22,671 bases of DNA, taken from contig MCFG01000177.1 of NCBI GenBank assembly GCA_002104895.1, positions 112,501 to 135,171 on the forward strand, given 5' to 3'. A model generated the notes under the pieces. That model worked only from the letters and a program-made list of their open reading frames with translations. It had not been told where the DNA came from and did no database searches. Shown here in pieces: positions 13,131 to 22,429 of this stretch. Position 1 is the stretch's first letter; each line of letters starts with the position of its first letter. The DNA comes from Anaeromyces robustus. Taxonomy: Eukaryota; Neocallimastigomycota; Neocallimastigomycetes; Neocallimastigales; Neocallimastigaceae. The position numbers were made by a program, and so were the translations under genes.

Positions 13131-14815
13131 TTTTATATTATCTATTTAATTATCATCAATTAAATATGAAAATATTAAAATATAATAATAAAATATAATT
13201 ATATAATAAATACTTACTTATTATATATAACTCTAATAATTTATTAAATGGGAATAATAATTTTGTTTTACTTAAATTAGCTTTAGAAATATTTTTATTT
13301 TTTTGAAAAAATTCAATATCATTTTTATTACTAATACATAATTTTTTACATATATGAAATATGTAATCTTTTTTTTCCTCAATAGACAAAATATTTTGGT
13401 TACATATTGAAATTAATACTAGTTGATGTATGAATAATTTTACTGAATTATTATTATTAATATCGTTACTAATTAATAACAATTTATAAAAATTTTTTTA
13501 ATAATAATAATAAAAATGTTAATAATAATAATAATAATAATATTAATAATAATTATAATATAATAATTATAAACATGTTATTTTAAAAAAAAAAAAAAAA
13601 AAAATGTAAAATTACCTGAAATCCCTTATAAATTTTATTGGATAATTAATTAAATTATCAAAAAATATTTTAATATATTCCTTTTTTTTATTATATTCGT
13701 ATTTATTTATTAATATTTTTAATAAATATAGAAGGATATCTATTATTATAATATAAAAATATATTATATTAATTTATATTTAAAATAATTAAATATCATT
13801 TTTAAAAAAATATTTTAATATAAAATTACCATTTAATAATGACTGCTTTATAGAATTCCTTTCAATTCTTTTTTCATTATCCACAAATAAAGTTAGTATT
13901 GCATTATATAATAATATCTGATTTTCTAACCATAATGAAATGAAATTTTTAAAATTAAAAATATGAGGAATTTCAATGTAAAACTGATAGATATTATAAA
14001 AAATTCCAATAATGTAATTATTACTTTCAGTTAAATTATTATTACATCCTGATTGTTTGAATTGAATTAATTTATCTTTAACATTATCAATAATATTTTT
14101 AAATAAAATATTTATAGAAATCCCTTGAATTTGGTCTAAATTATCAATCATATGGCAAATTACACCAACAGATTCAGTCTTAATAATTTTAATAAAAAAA
14201 AAAAAAAATTAAATTTTATTTTCATCAACCATATAATTCAACATTGCTATGTTATAATAATTTTAAATAAAGTATTATTATAATTCAATTATAATTTATA
14301 TAATAAATTATTTATATAATAAAACATATTATATATATATACATTAAAGAATTTTCCCCATAATTTTTCCTCATAAAAAATTTCAGAAATCCAGTATGAT
14401 GAATAAATTTTCAATGTTATTCCTCTAGTATTCGCTTCATTTTTTAAAACATATATTACTGTTAAAATAAAATAAAAAAAAAGAAAAGAAAAGAAAAGAA
14501 AAGAAAAGAAAAGAAAATTAATATATATAATTTTTATATAACCAGTAAAATTTTATTTTTAATAAAAAGAAAAAAAAAGGATAAATTGAAATTTAAAATA
14601 TTTAATAAAAAATATATATATATATATATACATTCATTAGGTTTGTCAAATAATTTTATTTTTTTTCTAATATTTTCTTCGATATTATTATTATTATTCT
14701 TATTATTATTATTGTTATTATTATTATTATTTGTCGAAATATCTTTATTTAATACTTTTAAAATTTTATCATTTAATTTTTTATTTGAATAATTTTTTGA
14801 AAAATTATATTTCAT
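5616..14815 (-). CDS. FANCA: FANCA-like protein (Fanconi anaemia core-complex subunit A homolog), 16 exons
   Basis: Proposed exons, in transcript order: 14815-14632, 14458-14343, 14178-13830, 13739-13616, 13468-13218, 12984-12845, 12621-12373, 12238-12128, 12004-11894, 11734-11445, 11226-9968, 9705-8900, 8714-8675, 8568-8354, 8138-7939, 7812-5616. Every intron is GT..AG and phase closes throughout, giving 2213 residues and TAA at 5618-5616. Several segments match, in order, what I remember of vertebrate FANCA: NMLYLLISYIPVE (about 493-506), FKNKWYINMFLPNLL (about 586-600), a Phe-Phe-Ser-Pro block then IVNFIWRG and a Cys-Pro pair (about 1335-1425). FANCA scaffolds the nuclear core ubiquitin ligase that modifies FANCD2/FANCI in crosslink repair. 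The product is longer than the roughly 1450-residue vertebrate protein, mainly through Asn-rich insertions in exons 1, 11, 12 and 16. The start is the first ATG of the open frame. The exon structure is more certain than the family name; some acceptors could shift. Confidence 0.72.
6827..7372 (-). repeat. Asparagine-rich insertion in the last exon of the FANCA-like gene
   Basis: Several long AAT/AAC runs in exon 16 encode Asn tracts interrupted by Asp, Ser, Ile and a Lys-Asp dipeptide repeat (KDKDKDKD, about 7009-7030). Both strands are open across parts of it, which generates spurious Leu-rich frames on the plus strand. Confidence 0.85.
8675..8714 (-). other. 40-bp internal exon (exon 13) of the FANCA-like gene
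   Basis: This short segment lies between an acceptor ending TTATTAAG and a donor GTATATC. It encodes KLFFFSPLFFTK plus one base. Without it, exon 12 (phase 0) cannot join exon 14, which needs phase 1. Its Ser-Pro-Leu-Phe pattern fits the place where vertebrate FANCA has a similar block, as far as I remember that sequence. Confidence 0.6.
10841..10942 (-). repeat. Asparagine run in exon 11 of the FANCA-like gene
   Basis: An uninterrupted run of about 30 Asn codons, with one further interrupted stretch, uses a central block of AAC codons flanked by AAT codons on the minus strand. Confidence 0.85.
11250..11343. repeat. (AAT)n microsatellite in an intron of the FANCA-like gene
   Basis: This interrupted AAT array fills much of the intron between exons 10 and 11. 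Confidence 0.9.
11768..11820. repeat. (ATT)n microsatellite in an intron of the FANCA-like gene
   Basis: A pure ATT array lies in the intron between exons 9 and 10. Confidence 0.9.
13050..13126. repeat. (AAT)n microsatellite in an intron of the FANCA-like gene
   Basis: A pure AAT array of about 25 units lies in the intron between exons 5 and 6. Confidence 0.9.
14474..14517. repeat. (AAAAG)n repeat in the first intron of the FANCA-like gene
   Basis: About seven AAAAG pentamers read as a pyrimidine-rich tract on the transcribed strand, 16 bp or more upstream of the exon 2 acceptor AACAG at 14463-14459. Confidence 0.85.
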
Positions 14816-14829
14816 TTTTTATTATTCAT
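14812..14829 (-). promoter_or_regulatory. Upstream ORF overlapping the FANCA-like start codon
   Basis: A five-residue frame (MNNKK) begins at ATG 14829-14827 and ends in a TGA that overlaps the main ATG as ATGA. Such an arrangement can allow termination-reinitiation and lower translation. Whether the leader includes it depends on the unmapped transcription start. Confidence 0.35.
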
Positions 14830-15349
14830 AATTTAAAATTACATAAAGAAATTTTACTTTTTTTTTTTTTTTTTTTTTTAACTTTTATTACTGAAATAAA
14901 TGGTGTAAAATTTAATTAATTTTATCATTTTTTGATAATCAATGTGGATAATTAAAATGAATTAAACTTTTTTTATAATAAATAAATAATATTAAATATT
15001 AATTTCTATGTTATTAATAATAATTAATATATATATATATATTTATATATATTTTGATGTTAATATAAATAAATAAATAAATTAATAAATGTATTGTACA
15101 ATTAAAGCTTAGCAATTAAATAGGTAATAAAATTTTTCATTCTTAAAAAATATTTTCCTTTCTAAAAAAATATATATATATAAAATAATAATAAAATTTT
15201 AAAACTAAAAAACAAAAAAGAAAACAAAAGAAAAAAAGAAAAGAAAGAGAGAAAAAAGAAATTAAGATAAAATAAAAAAATAAATAAAATATATAATAAT
15301 AATTATTACAATATTTATTTAAATATAAATAAATATTAATCAAATACCA

Positions 15350-15408
15350 AATAATTGTTATAGATTTTATTCCAATTCATAATTGAAATAAATCCTATAA
15401 CAATTATT
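15350..15408. repeat. 59-bp near-perfect palindrome
   Basis: Two 28-base arms (15350-15377 and 15381-15408) flank a CAT loop and match at 25 of 28 positions. If transcribed from the minus strand, two of the three mismatches become G-U wobble pairs, leaving one mismatch; on the plus strand all three remain unpaired. Confidence 0.8.
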
Positions 15409-15433
15409 ATTTTTTTAATATATAAATAAAAAC

Positions 15434-15439
15434 AAAAAA

Positions 15440-15485
<46 letters not shown>
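15434..15485. repeat. Poly-A tract followed by (AT)n
   Basis: A 24-base A run is followed by about 14 AT units, some 120 bp upstream of the membrane-protein start codon. Such homopolymer runs near transcription starts are usual in Dictyostelium promoters. Confidence 0.85.
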
Positions 15486-15487
<2 letters not shown>

Positions 15488-15606
15488 AATAAATAAGAAA
15501 AAAGAAAAACAAACAAAAATAAAATAAAATAGATATATATAATAATTAATAACAATAATTAATAATAATAATCAATATAATAATAATATAAAATTATATA
15601 TATAAA

Positions 15607-16383
15607 ATGGGATTCTGGGCTTTAGTAGATGAAGTATCTGATGGTATTCAATTTCCTAAAAGATGGAATCTTTTTATTAATTGGATATTTCTCATTCAAT
15701 TAACAATAGCAATAGGGTCATGTTATATAAATGGTAATATGTGGCCTATATATACGGTAAAACAATCATTTGCTGTTCTTCAAATTAAAGCTATGCTTAT
15801 CGTACAAATTGTTTTATTTTATTGGGAAATAGCATTTACACACATGTTTTTCAAAGATTTTAATATTGCTGAAAATCATATAATGTTGATTATACATTCA
15901 GCGTTTTTACTTTATAAGCAAGATTCTATTTGTGGTGTTACATTACTACCTTATCTATTTTATTCCATTACTTGGACATTTGGTGGTGGTAGTAGTCTTC
16001 TATTCTTTTTTATATTTTTAATGGAATGCTACCTTTATATTTTTCAAACATTGTATGCATATAGACTTCAAAAAACATTATTTATTGGATTTCCATTAAT
16101 TGCATTATACCAAATGTTTTCTAATTATAAGTTATACTGTTGGACATTAGATGGAAATTTATGTCCTTCAGAAAGAATCATTAGTCTTTTTGGAACTTAT
16201 TCAATATCATTTATTATAGTATATTTAATAATAATAGTTGTAATATATTCGGTTACTGTAGTGCCATTCTATGCTATCCTGAAAAAATTAGAAAACTACG
16301 AAAAACAAAATATGAGTATATCAGATAGTATTGAAAATCTAAATAGATATAATCCTTCTATTAATTCATTCAAAAATAAATAA
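15607..16383 (+). CDS. Multi-pass membrane protein of unknown function, 258 residues
   Basis: This is a single-exon gene with ATG after an A-rich leader and a TAA stop at 16381-16383. Composition is ordinary, with no Asn run, and codon use is A/T-ending. Hydrophobic segments at about residues 22-43, 56-78, 91-123 (one or two), 130-152, 156-173 and 191-225 suggest six or seven membrane spans. The N-terminus (MGFWALVDEVSDGIQFPKRW) has no cleavable signal peptide and the C-terminal 33 residues are polar and charged, probably cytosolic. Cysteines at about residues 39, 109, 178 and 186 lie near predicted membrane boundaries. I do not recognise the family; I see no catalytic motif, transporter signature or receptor motif. 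AATAAA sequences follow the stop, as expected for polyadenylation. The gene is divergent from the FANCA-like gene. Confidence 0.85.
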   Translation: MGFWALVDEVSDGIQFPKRWNLFINWIFLIQLTIAIGSCYINGNMWPIYTVKQSFAVLQIKAMLIVQIVLFYWEIAFTHMFFKDFNIAENHIMLIIHSAFLLYKQDSICGVTLLPYLFYSITWTFGGGSSLLFFFIFLMECYLYIFQTLYAYRLQKTLFIGFPLIALYQMFSNYKLYCWTLDGNLCPSERIISLFGTYSISFIIVYLIIIVVIYSVTVVPFYAILKKLENYEKQNMSISDSIENLNRYNPSINSFKNK

Positions 16384-17040
16384 CATTAAATATACATATT
16401 TTAAATAAATAAAATAATTAAAAAGGAAAATGAAAAATAAAGAGTAATAATAATATTAATAATTACATAATAATTATAAATATATAAAAATTATTTTATA
16501 ATTATAATATTAATATTAATATTAATATTAATAATGTTAGTGTTATATTTAATAATATTAATAAGATTAATTTAAATATTAATAAATAAAAATAATAATA
16601 AAATAAAAAATAAAATAAAAAATAAAATAATATAAAATAAAATAAAATAATATAATATAATATAATACAAAATAAAATAATATAATACAAAATAAATAAT
16701 TATATATTTTTAATTTATATACTTTATATGTTTAATAAATTGATATTATAATTATTATTATTGTTGTTGTCGTTGTTGTTGCTGTTGTTGTTGTTATTAT
16801 TATTATTAATAGATAAAAACTATAATTAACATGAAAATATACTGATTAATAACAACAATAACAAATAAAATAATTAAATATTAAACAAAAAGGTATAAAA
16901 TAATGAAATAAAAAATTGTTTAATATAAAAATTTATTTCCCTGTTATACAGAAATAATTTACTAATTATTATACTACTTTCGGTTTAAAAAATAAATAAT
17001 AATAATAATAATAATTAATTTAATTAGTTTTATCTATCTA

Positions 17041-17049
17041 TCTAATTTT

Positions 17050-17080
<31 letters not shown>

Positions 17081-17089
17081 TCTAATTTT

Positions 17090-17124
<35 letters not shown>

Positions 17125-17126
17125 TT
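17041..17126. repeat. Tandem 40-bp duplication with (TTTA)n
   Basis: A unit beginning TCTAATTTTTTA followed by TTTA repeats occurs twice in tandem, at 17041-17080 and 17081-17120. Confidence 0.75.
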
Positions 17127-17254
17127 CATATATTATATATTAAAAAAAATGGACAAACCATACTTTTATTAAGATATTAATTATTATTTTAAAATATATT
17201 ATATTATGAAACAATTAAAAAAAAAAAAGCAATATTTATAATTTTTATTTTAGA

Positions 17255-17797
17255 ATGTTTTTTAAAAATTTTTTTATATATATAAAGAATCTTTATTTTA
17301 AAAAAAAACTAGACAGATATAACAATTATAAATATAAAAATAAAAATAAAAATAATATAAATATAAATACAAATAAAAATAAAAATAATGAAACACCAAT
17401 ATTTAAGTATGTAAAAGTAAGATTTTTTTATACTTCAGTAGTATATTATTAAAGTGAAAATTTTGAAATCAAAGTCAATAAAGAAAGACTTTGGTGAAAT
17501 TTAATTTTTTAAAGCATATCAAATTAAAAATGAAAATATATTCATGTATTGGAATTTATTGAATTTCCAATAACAATGAAAAATGTTATAAATTTATAGT
17601 ATTTTTTATTTAGATTTTTGATAAAGAAAAATGGATAATTCATTGAAAAAAAAATTACATTTTTTTGTACTTTATTCACAGTAAAAAATTATCTTTTAGT
17701 TCTAAATAAAAAACATTATCCATATACAGAACAATATTTATATATTAATAGTAATATGTATAAGAAAAATATAATATATAAATTATTTTAATAGATT
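17255..17797 (+). pseudogene. Possible small spliced or decayed gene
   Basis: ATG at 17255 follows TTTTATTTTAG and opens 65 Lys/Asn-rich codons ending at 17452. Further on, after a good acceptor (TTTGTACTTTATTCACAG, ending at 17691), a frame encodes NYLLVLNKKHYPYTEQYLYI and about 15 more residues before TAA. Between them lie other coding-like scraps (FEIKVNKERLW). I could not join these segments with consistent splice phase, so this may be a pseudogene, a small RNA region or chance. Confidence 0.2.
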
Positions 17798-17968
17798 TCC
17801 AGAGTTTTATGATTAACAACAATAATCACAATAAAAGGTTTCTATGTGTATTATAATTATTTCTAATAAAATGTTATGACCGTTTTTATGTGTACTTTAC
17901 TTTTTATATATAATTGCTAATAGTTTTTTAATTAGTACAGAAATTTTATTATAATTAATATATATAAT

Positions 17969-18031
<63 letters not shown>

Positions 18032-18127
18032 CTTATTTATTTACTTATTTATCTATTTATTTATTTATTTATTTATTTACTTACTTATTTATCTATTTAT
18101 TTATTTTTTTATTTATTTTTTATCTAT

Positions 18128-18170
<43 letters not shown>

Positions 18171-18184
18171 TTTGTTTGTTTGTT
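17969..18184. repeat. Long interrupted (TTTA)n array
   Basis: About 215 bp of TTTA repeats carry scattered TTAC, ATCT and TTTG variants. Clusters of the variants recur (ACTTATTTATCTATTT appears more than once), which suggests internal duplication of blocks. Confidence 0.85.
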
Positions 18185-18375
18185 TTATAATATAAAAATG
18201 CATTAAAAACTACCAAAAAAGGAAAATAGGTATGATATTAAATTAATTTATTTTATAAAATATTATTATATATTTAATAGTTATTCATATTAAATAATTA
18301 TTTATTTATTTAATAATTGATCATTCACTTATTTTCTTTTTTTTTTAAAAAAATTTTGATAATTTAAAAAAAAAA

Positions 18376-18450
18376 TTTAATTAAATAATATACATATTCA
18401 AATTCAAATTTAAATAGGAATATATTGAATATGTATATTATTTAATTAAA
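18376..18450. repeat. Perfect 26-bp inverted repeat with 23-base loop
   Basis: The arms 18376-18401 and 18425-18450 are exact reverse complements, with TAATATACATATTCAA at the inner end of the left arm. The 23-base loop is 18402-18424. Transcription from either strand would give a long hairpin. Confidence 0.85.
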
Positions 18451-18582
18451 ATATATATAACTTAGAAACCTTAAAAACTAAAAACTATTAAAAATATATT
18501 AAGATTCGAATTTTTATTGGTTAAAAGTTATACTCATCAATTGTTTATAAATTAATGGTTCACCGTTTAATTATAAAGTTTT

Positions 18583-18607
18583 ATAAATAAATAAATAAAT
18601 AAATATA

Positions 18608-18650
<43 letters not shown>

Positions 18651-18652
18651 AT
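18583..18652. repeat. (AAAT)n microsatellite
   Basis: A tetranucleotide array with one ATAT interruption lies in intergenic DNA. Confidence 0.9.
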
Positions 18653-19935
18653 TTAATAATGTGTCAAATAATTTAATAGATAGAAAATGAAACATACCTT
18701 TTAATTAATTATACTAAATCTTACACTGTAAAAATGATAGAATTCCATTTTTTAATAACAAAAGATGTTTCAAGAAGATATAAAATAATGAACAAAAGAT
18801 AAAAATAAAAAAAGTTGAAATGTTAAAATAAAATTGGATATATATATTAAATACAATATATTTAATAATTCTTTATGTATCTAATATAATATATAACTAT
18901 TATCTATTCATTATTACTTATCTATTTACATATAAAAAACGGTTTTTTTTTTTTTTTGTTCTAAAAGTTTATTCTTTACAATTATTATTATTATTTATTA
19001 TTATTATTATCATTATTATTATATAATTCTTGTTTAAAAATATTTATTAAGAATTAATAATGATTTAGGATTATATGATTTATGATTTAATATAAAATAT
19101 TTATTTATTTTATTTATTACATAATAATTAATTAATATGTATAAAAACTGTTATTAAAATGCAGTATGAAAACCGAAACTTTTTTTTTTATGAAATTAAA
19201 TATTGAATATGATATGGAAAGGTAAATGTTGCTTTAATGAATAAAAAATAAAAAAAAAAAAAAATAAATAATTAATAAAAAAAATTAAAAATTAAAAAAG
19301 ATACAATTATTTTGCTAATATTAATTATATATTATATTTTTTTAATTGTGAATATATCTTGAATATTATAGTTTTATGTTATTTTCAATTTTCATTAATT
19401 TCATGAATCGTTATACTTCATATATTTTATTATTATATTTCAATTATATTCATTAATAACTCATATTTTTCTTTTTATATAGAAAATAAATAAAATATAA
19501 AAGATTATATATATATATATATATATATTTTGTTTTTTTGTTTTTATTTTCATATTTATTATTATTTTCATATTATTATTATTATTAATTAATTACTTTT
19601 ATTAATTTATTTTTAATATTAATCACTATTATTTTTTTATTAAATGCATTTATATTGTTCCATAAAAATAATAAATACGTAATATTATAATAAATTATTT
19701 ATATAATGTATAAAATATAATATAATATAATAGATAATTAATAAATCATTAAAATTAAAAGCCTATAAAAAAAAATATAAAAAAAAAGAATTGTATATTT
19801 TTTTATTTTTCTTTTAAAAGTCTATTTTATTTTTATCGTTTTTATTATTAATAATAAAACAAAATTTAAAACAGAGAAAAAAAATAACTTTAATATTTTT
19901 TTATTTATAGATTTATTTTTTTTTTAAATTTTAAA

Positions 19936-19959
19936 TTGCGTATTTTATCTTGCGTATTT
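19936..19959 (+). promoter_or_regulatory. Duplicated TTGCGTATTT element upstream of GDI
   Basis: TTGCGTATTT occurs at 19936-19945 and again at 19950-19959, 14 bp apart start to start and about 80-100 bp upstream of the GDI ATG. CpG-containing motifs are rare in the surrounding A/T sequence, so the duplication stands out as a candidate protein-binding site. Confidence 0.4.
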
Positions 19960-20035
19960 ATTTATTTTTTATTTAATAAAAACTTAGTTTATTAATTTGT
20001 TACAACATTTATTATTGAAAAACAAATAAACAAAG

Positions 20036-22082
20036 ATGGTAAGATCATAATTTATAATGAAAGAAGAAAAAAAAAACTTTTTTTATTATTTTTATTTTAT
20101 TATTTTATTGTCATTGATTTTATATTATTTATATCATATTTTCGAATTATATATGAATAAATAGAATTAGAAAAGTATTTGGATTAATAAATAATGTTAC
20201 TTTTTAAATATTTTATAATGAATAAACAAAATAAATAAATGAATATTATCAGGATAATACTTGATATATATTTATTAATTTTGTAAAAAAATAAAGAAAT
20301 ATTATTTATTTTGTTTTTTTCTCTATTTATTTATTTTTTTATTTACTTTTTTATTTATTTATTTATTGTAAAAATAATAATTAATATTTAATATTGTTAT
20401 TGTCTATTAATTGTAAACAATATTTTTTTTATTATTGTTGAAAAAATAAATAAATAAAATAATATTAAAAAAAAAATAAACAATAATAATAATTTTAATT
20501 ATATATGTTTTTTTTGAAATTAAATGAATATCTACAATTAATATTGAATTTGCTTTTTGTTTTCTATTTTTATATGAAATAGGATGAATCTTATGATGTT
20601 ATTGTTCTCGGTACTGGTTTAACCGAATGTATTATTTCTGGTATTTTATCTGTTGAAGGAAAAAAGGTTTTACACCTTGATAACAACAATTACTATGGTG
20701 GTGAATGTGCCTCCTTAAACTTAACTCAAGTAAATAAATATTTAAAAATAAAATTTATTTTATTTAATGCTATTATTATTATTATTATTATTATTAGTAA
20801 TAGTAGTAGTAGTATATTATTTAAATAAATAAGATATATAATATTTATTTTATTTTTGTTTATTTTATTTATTTATTTATTTATTTATTTTTAATTATAT
20901 AGCTTTATGAAAAGTTTGGAAAATCTGGAGCTCCAAGCGAAAGTTTTGGTCGTCCAAGAGATTATAACATTGACCTTGTTCCAAAGTTTTCTATGGCTGC
21001 TGGTGACTTTGTTCAAATTCTTGTTTATACTGATGTTACTAAGTAAGTTATATAGTTGATGAATAATATCTTTAAAGCTTATTTTTTTGTTTAATATAAA
21101 TCAAAAACTCAATAATATTGTTATTATATTTTTTTGTTTAATATAAATCTAAAACTCAATAATATTGTTATTAATTATATGTTATATTTATATTATATAT
21201 AATATTAATATTTAATATTATGTAATATATAAAAGATACTTCAAATTCAAACAAATCGATGGTTCTTACGTTTACCAAGATGGTAAGATTGTTAAGGTTC
21301 CAGCTACTGAAAAGGAAGCTTTAACTACTTCTATTTTCAGTCTTAGTGAAAAGAACAATTTAAGAAAGTTATTTGAATTTGTTCAAAAATACAACATTGA
21401 TGACCCATCTACCACTGATGGTATATACTTTGATACTAATTGAAAATAAATCATTGAAATAATTAATAAAAAATTAATCCATTATATATAATATATATAA
21501 TATTTATGTATTGTATTATTATTACTATTATATAATATAGGTTTAGATTGGGAAAAGGTTCCAATGAAGGATATTTACAAGAAATTCAACTTAGAAAGTG
21601 GTACTTGTGATTTATGTGGTCATGCCTTAGCCCTTTATTTCGATGACGATTACCTCGAAAAGCCATTCAAGGAAACTTTCCAAAAAATTGTTTTATATAT
21701 GAATTCTGTTGTTCGTTATGGTAAGAGTCCATTCATTTATCCATTATATGGTTTAGGTGAACTTTCTCAAGGTTTTGCTAGGTAAATACTTTATATATAA
21801 AAATATAGAAAAAATATTATTATAATCAATATTATAATAAAATTAATAAAATTATAATAATTATATTTAATGTAATTTATTATTATTAACTCAATAAATA
21901 AATAGATTAAGTGCAATTTACGGTGGTACTTACATGCTTAATGCTAAGGTTGACGAAGTCGTCTATGAAAACGGTGTTGCTACTGGTATTAAGAGTGAAG
22001 GAAAGGTATATATAATATAATAAATTAAATAAATAAAAAAATTCAAAAAATAAATATATAAATATATTGTATATAAATATTG

Positions 22083-22166
<84 letters not shown>

Positions 22167-22398
22167 ATATAATATTTAAATAATTTTAATATTTCTATAT
22201 AAATAGGTTACCAAGGCTACTACCATTATTGGTGACCCAAGTTATTTCAAGGACAAGGTTCAAAAAACCGGCCAAGTTATTCGTGCTATTTACTTATTAA
22301 AGCATCCACTTGCTGACACTGGTAATGCTGATTCTGCTCAAATTATTATTCCACAAAAGCAACTTAAACGTCAACATGGTAAATTTTATTTTATTATC

Positions 22399-22429
<31 letters not shown>

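Larger units (their letters stand above)
14830..15606. promoter_or_regulatory. Shared divergent intergenic region
   Basis: Start codons of the FANCA-like gene (minus) and the membrane-protein gene (plus) face away from each other across this stretch, so both promoters should lie here. It contains a 19-base T tract near 14861-14879, AT runs, a 59-bp near-palindrome and a poly-A/(AT)n tract close to the membrane-protein gene. The apparent reading frames within it are low-complexity artefacts. Confidence 0.55.
16384..20035. other. Long intergenic region between the membrane-protein gene and GDI
   Basis: No gene can be called with confidence in these 3.65 kb. The stretch holds pentanucleotide-like A/T repeats (16500-16700), an interrupted AAC/GTT run (about 16759-16806), several (TTTA)n/(AAAT)n arrays, coding-like fragments at 17255-17800, a perfect 26-bp inverted repeat at 18376-18450 and, at its right end, the GDI promoter. 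Confidence 0.55.

Noticed and set aside
12934-13149. Plus-strand frame with a long Ile run
   Set aside because: It is antisense to exon 6 of the FANCA-like gene plus an (AAT)n intronic array.
14353-14363. CCCCATAATTT resembling the upstream element of Dictyostelium small RNA genes
   Set aside because: It falls inside exon 2 of the FANCA-like gene, and no small RNA body was recognised at the expected distance.
15143-15343. Minus-strand 66-codon Phe/Tyr-rich frame
   Set aside because: It is a reading of A-rich intergenic DNA with no complex segment.
16502-16690. Minus-strand 62-codon Ile/Leu/Tyr-rich frame
   Set aside because: It is produced entirely by AATAT and AAAAT repeats.
17041-18184. 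Regular repeats considered as a CRISPR-like array
   Set aside because: They are tetranucleotide microsatellites with no unique spacers, in a eukaryotic genome.
18734-18802. 22-residue plus-strand frame beginning MIEFHFL
   Set aside because: It is isolated, short and without splice or conservation evidence.
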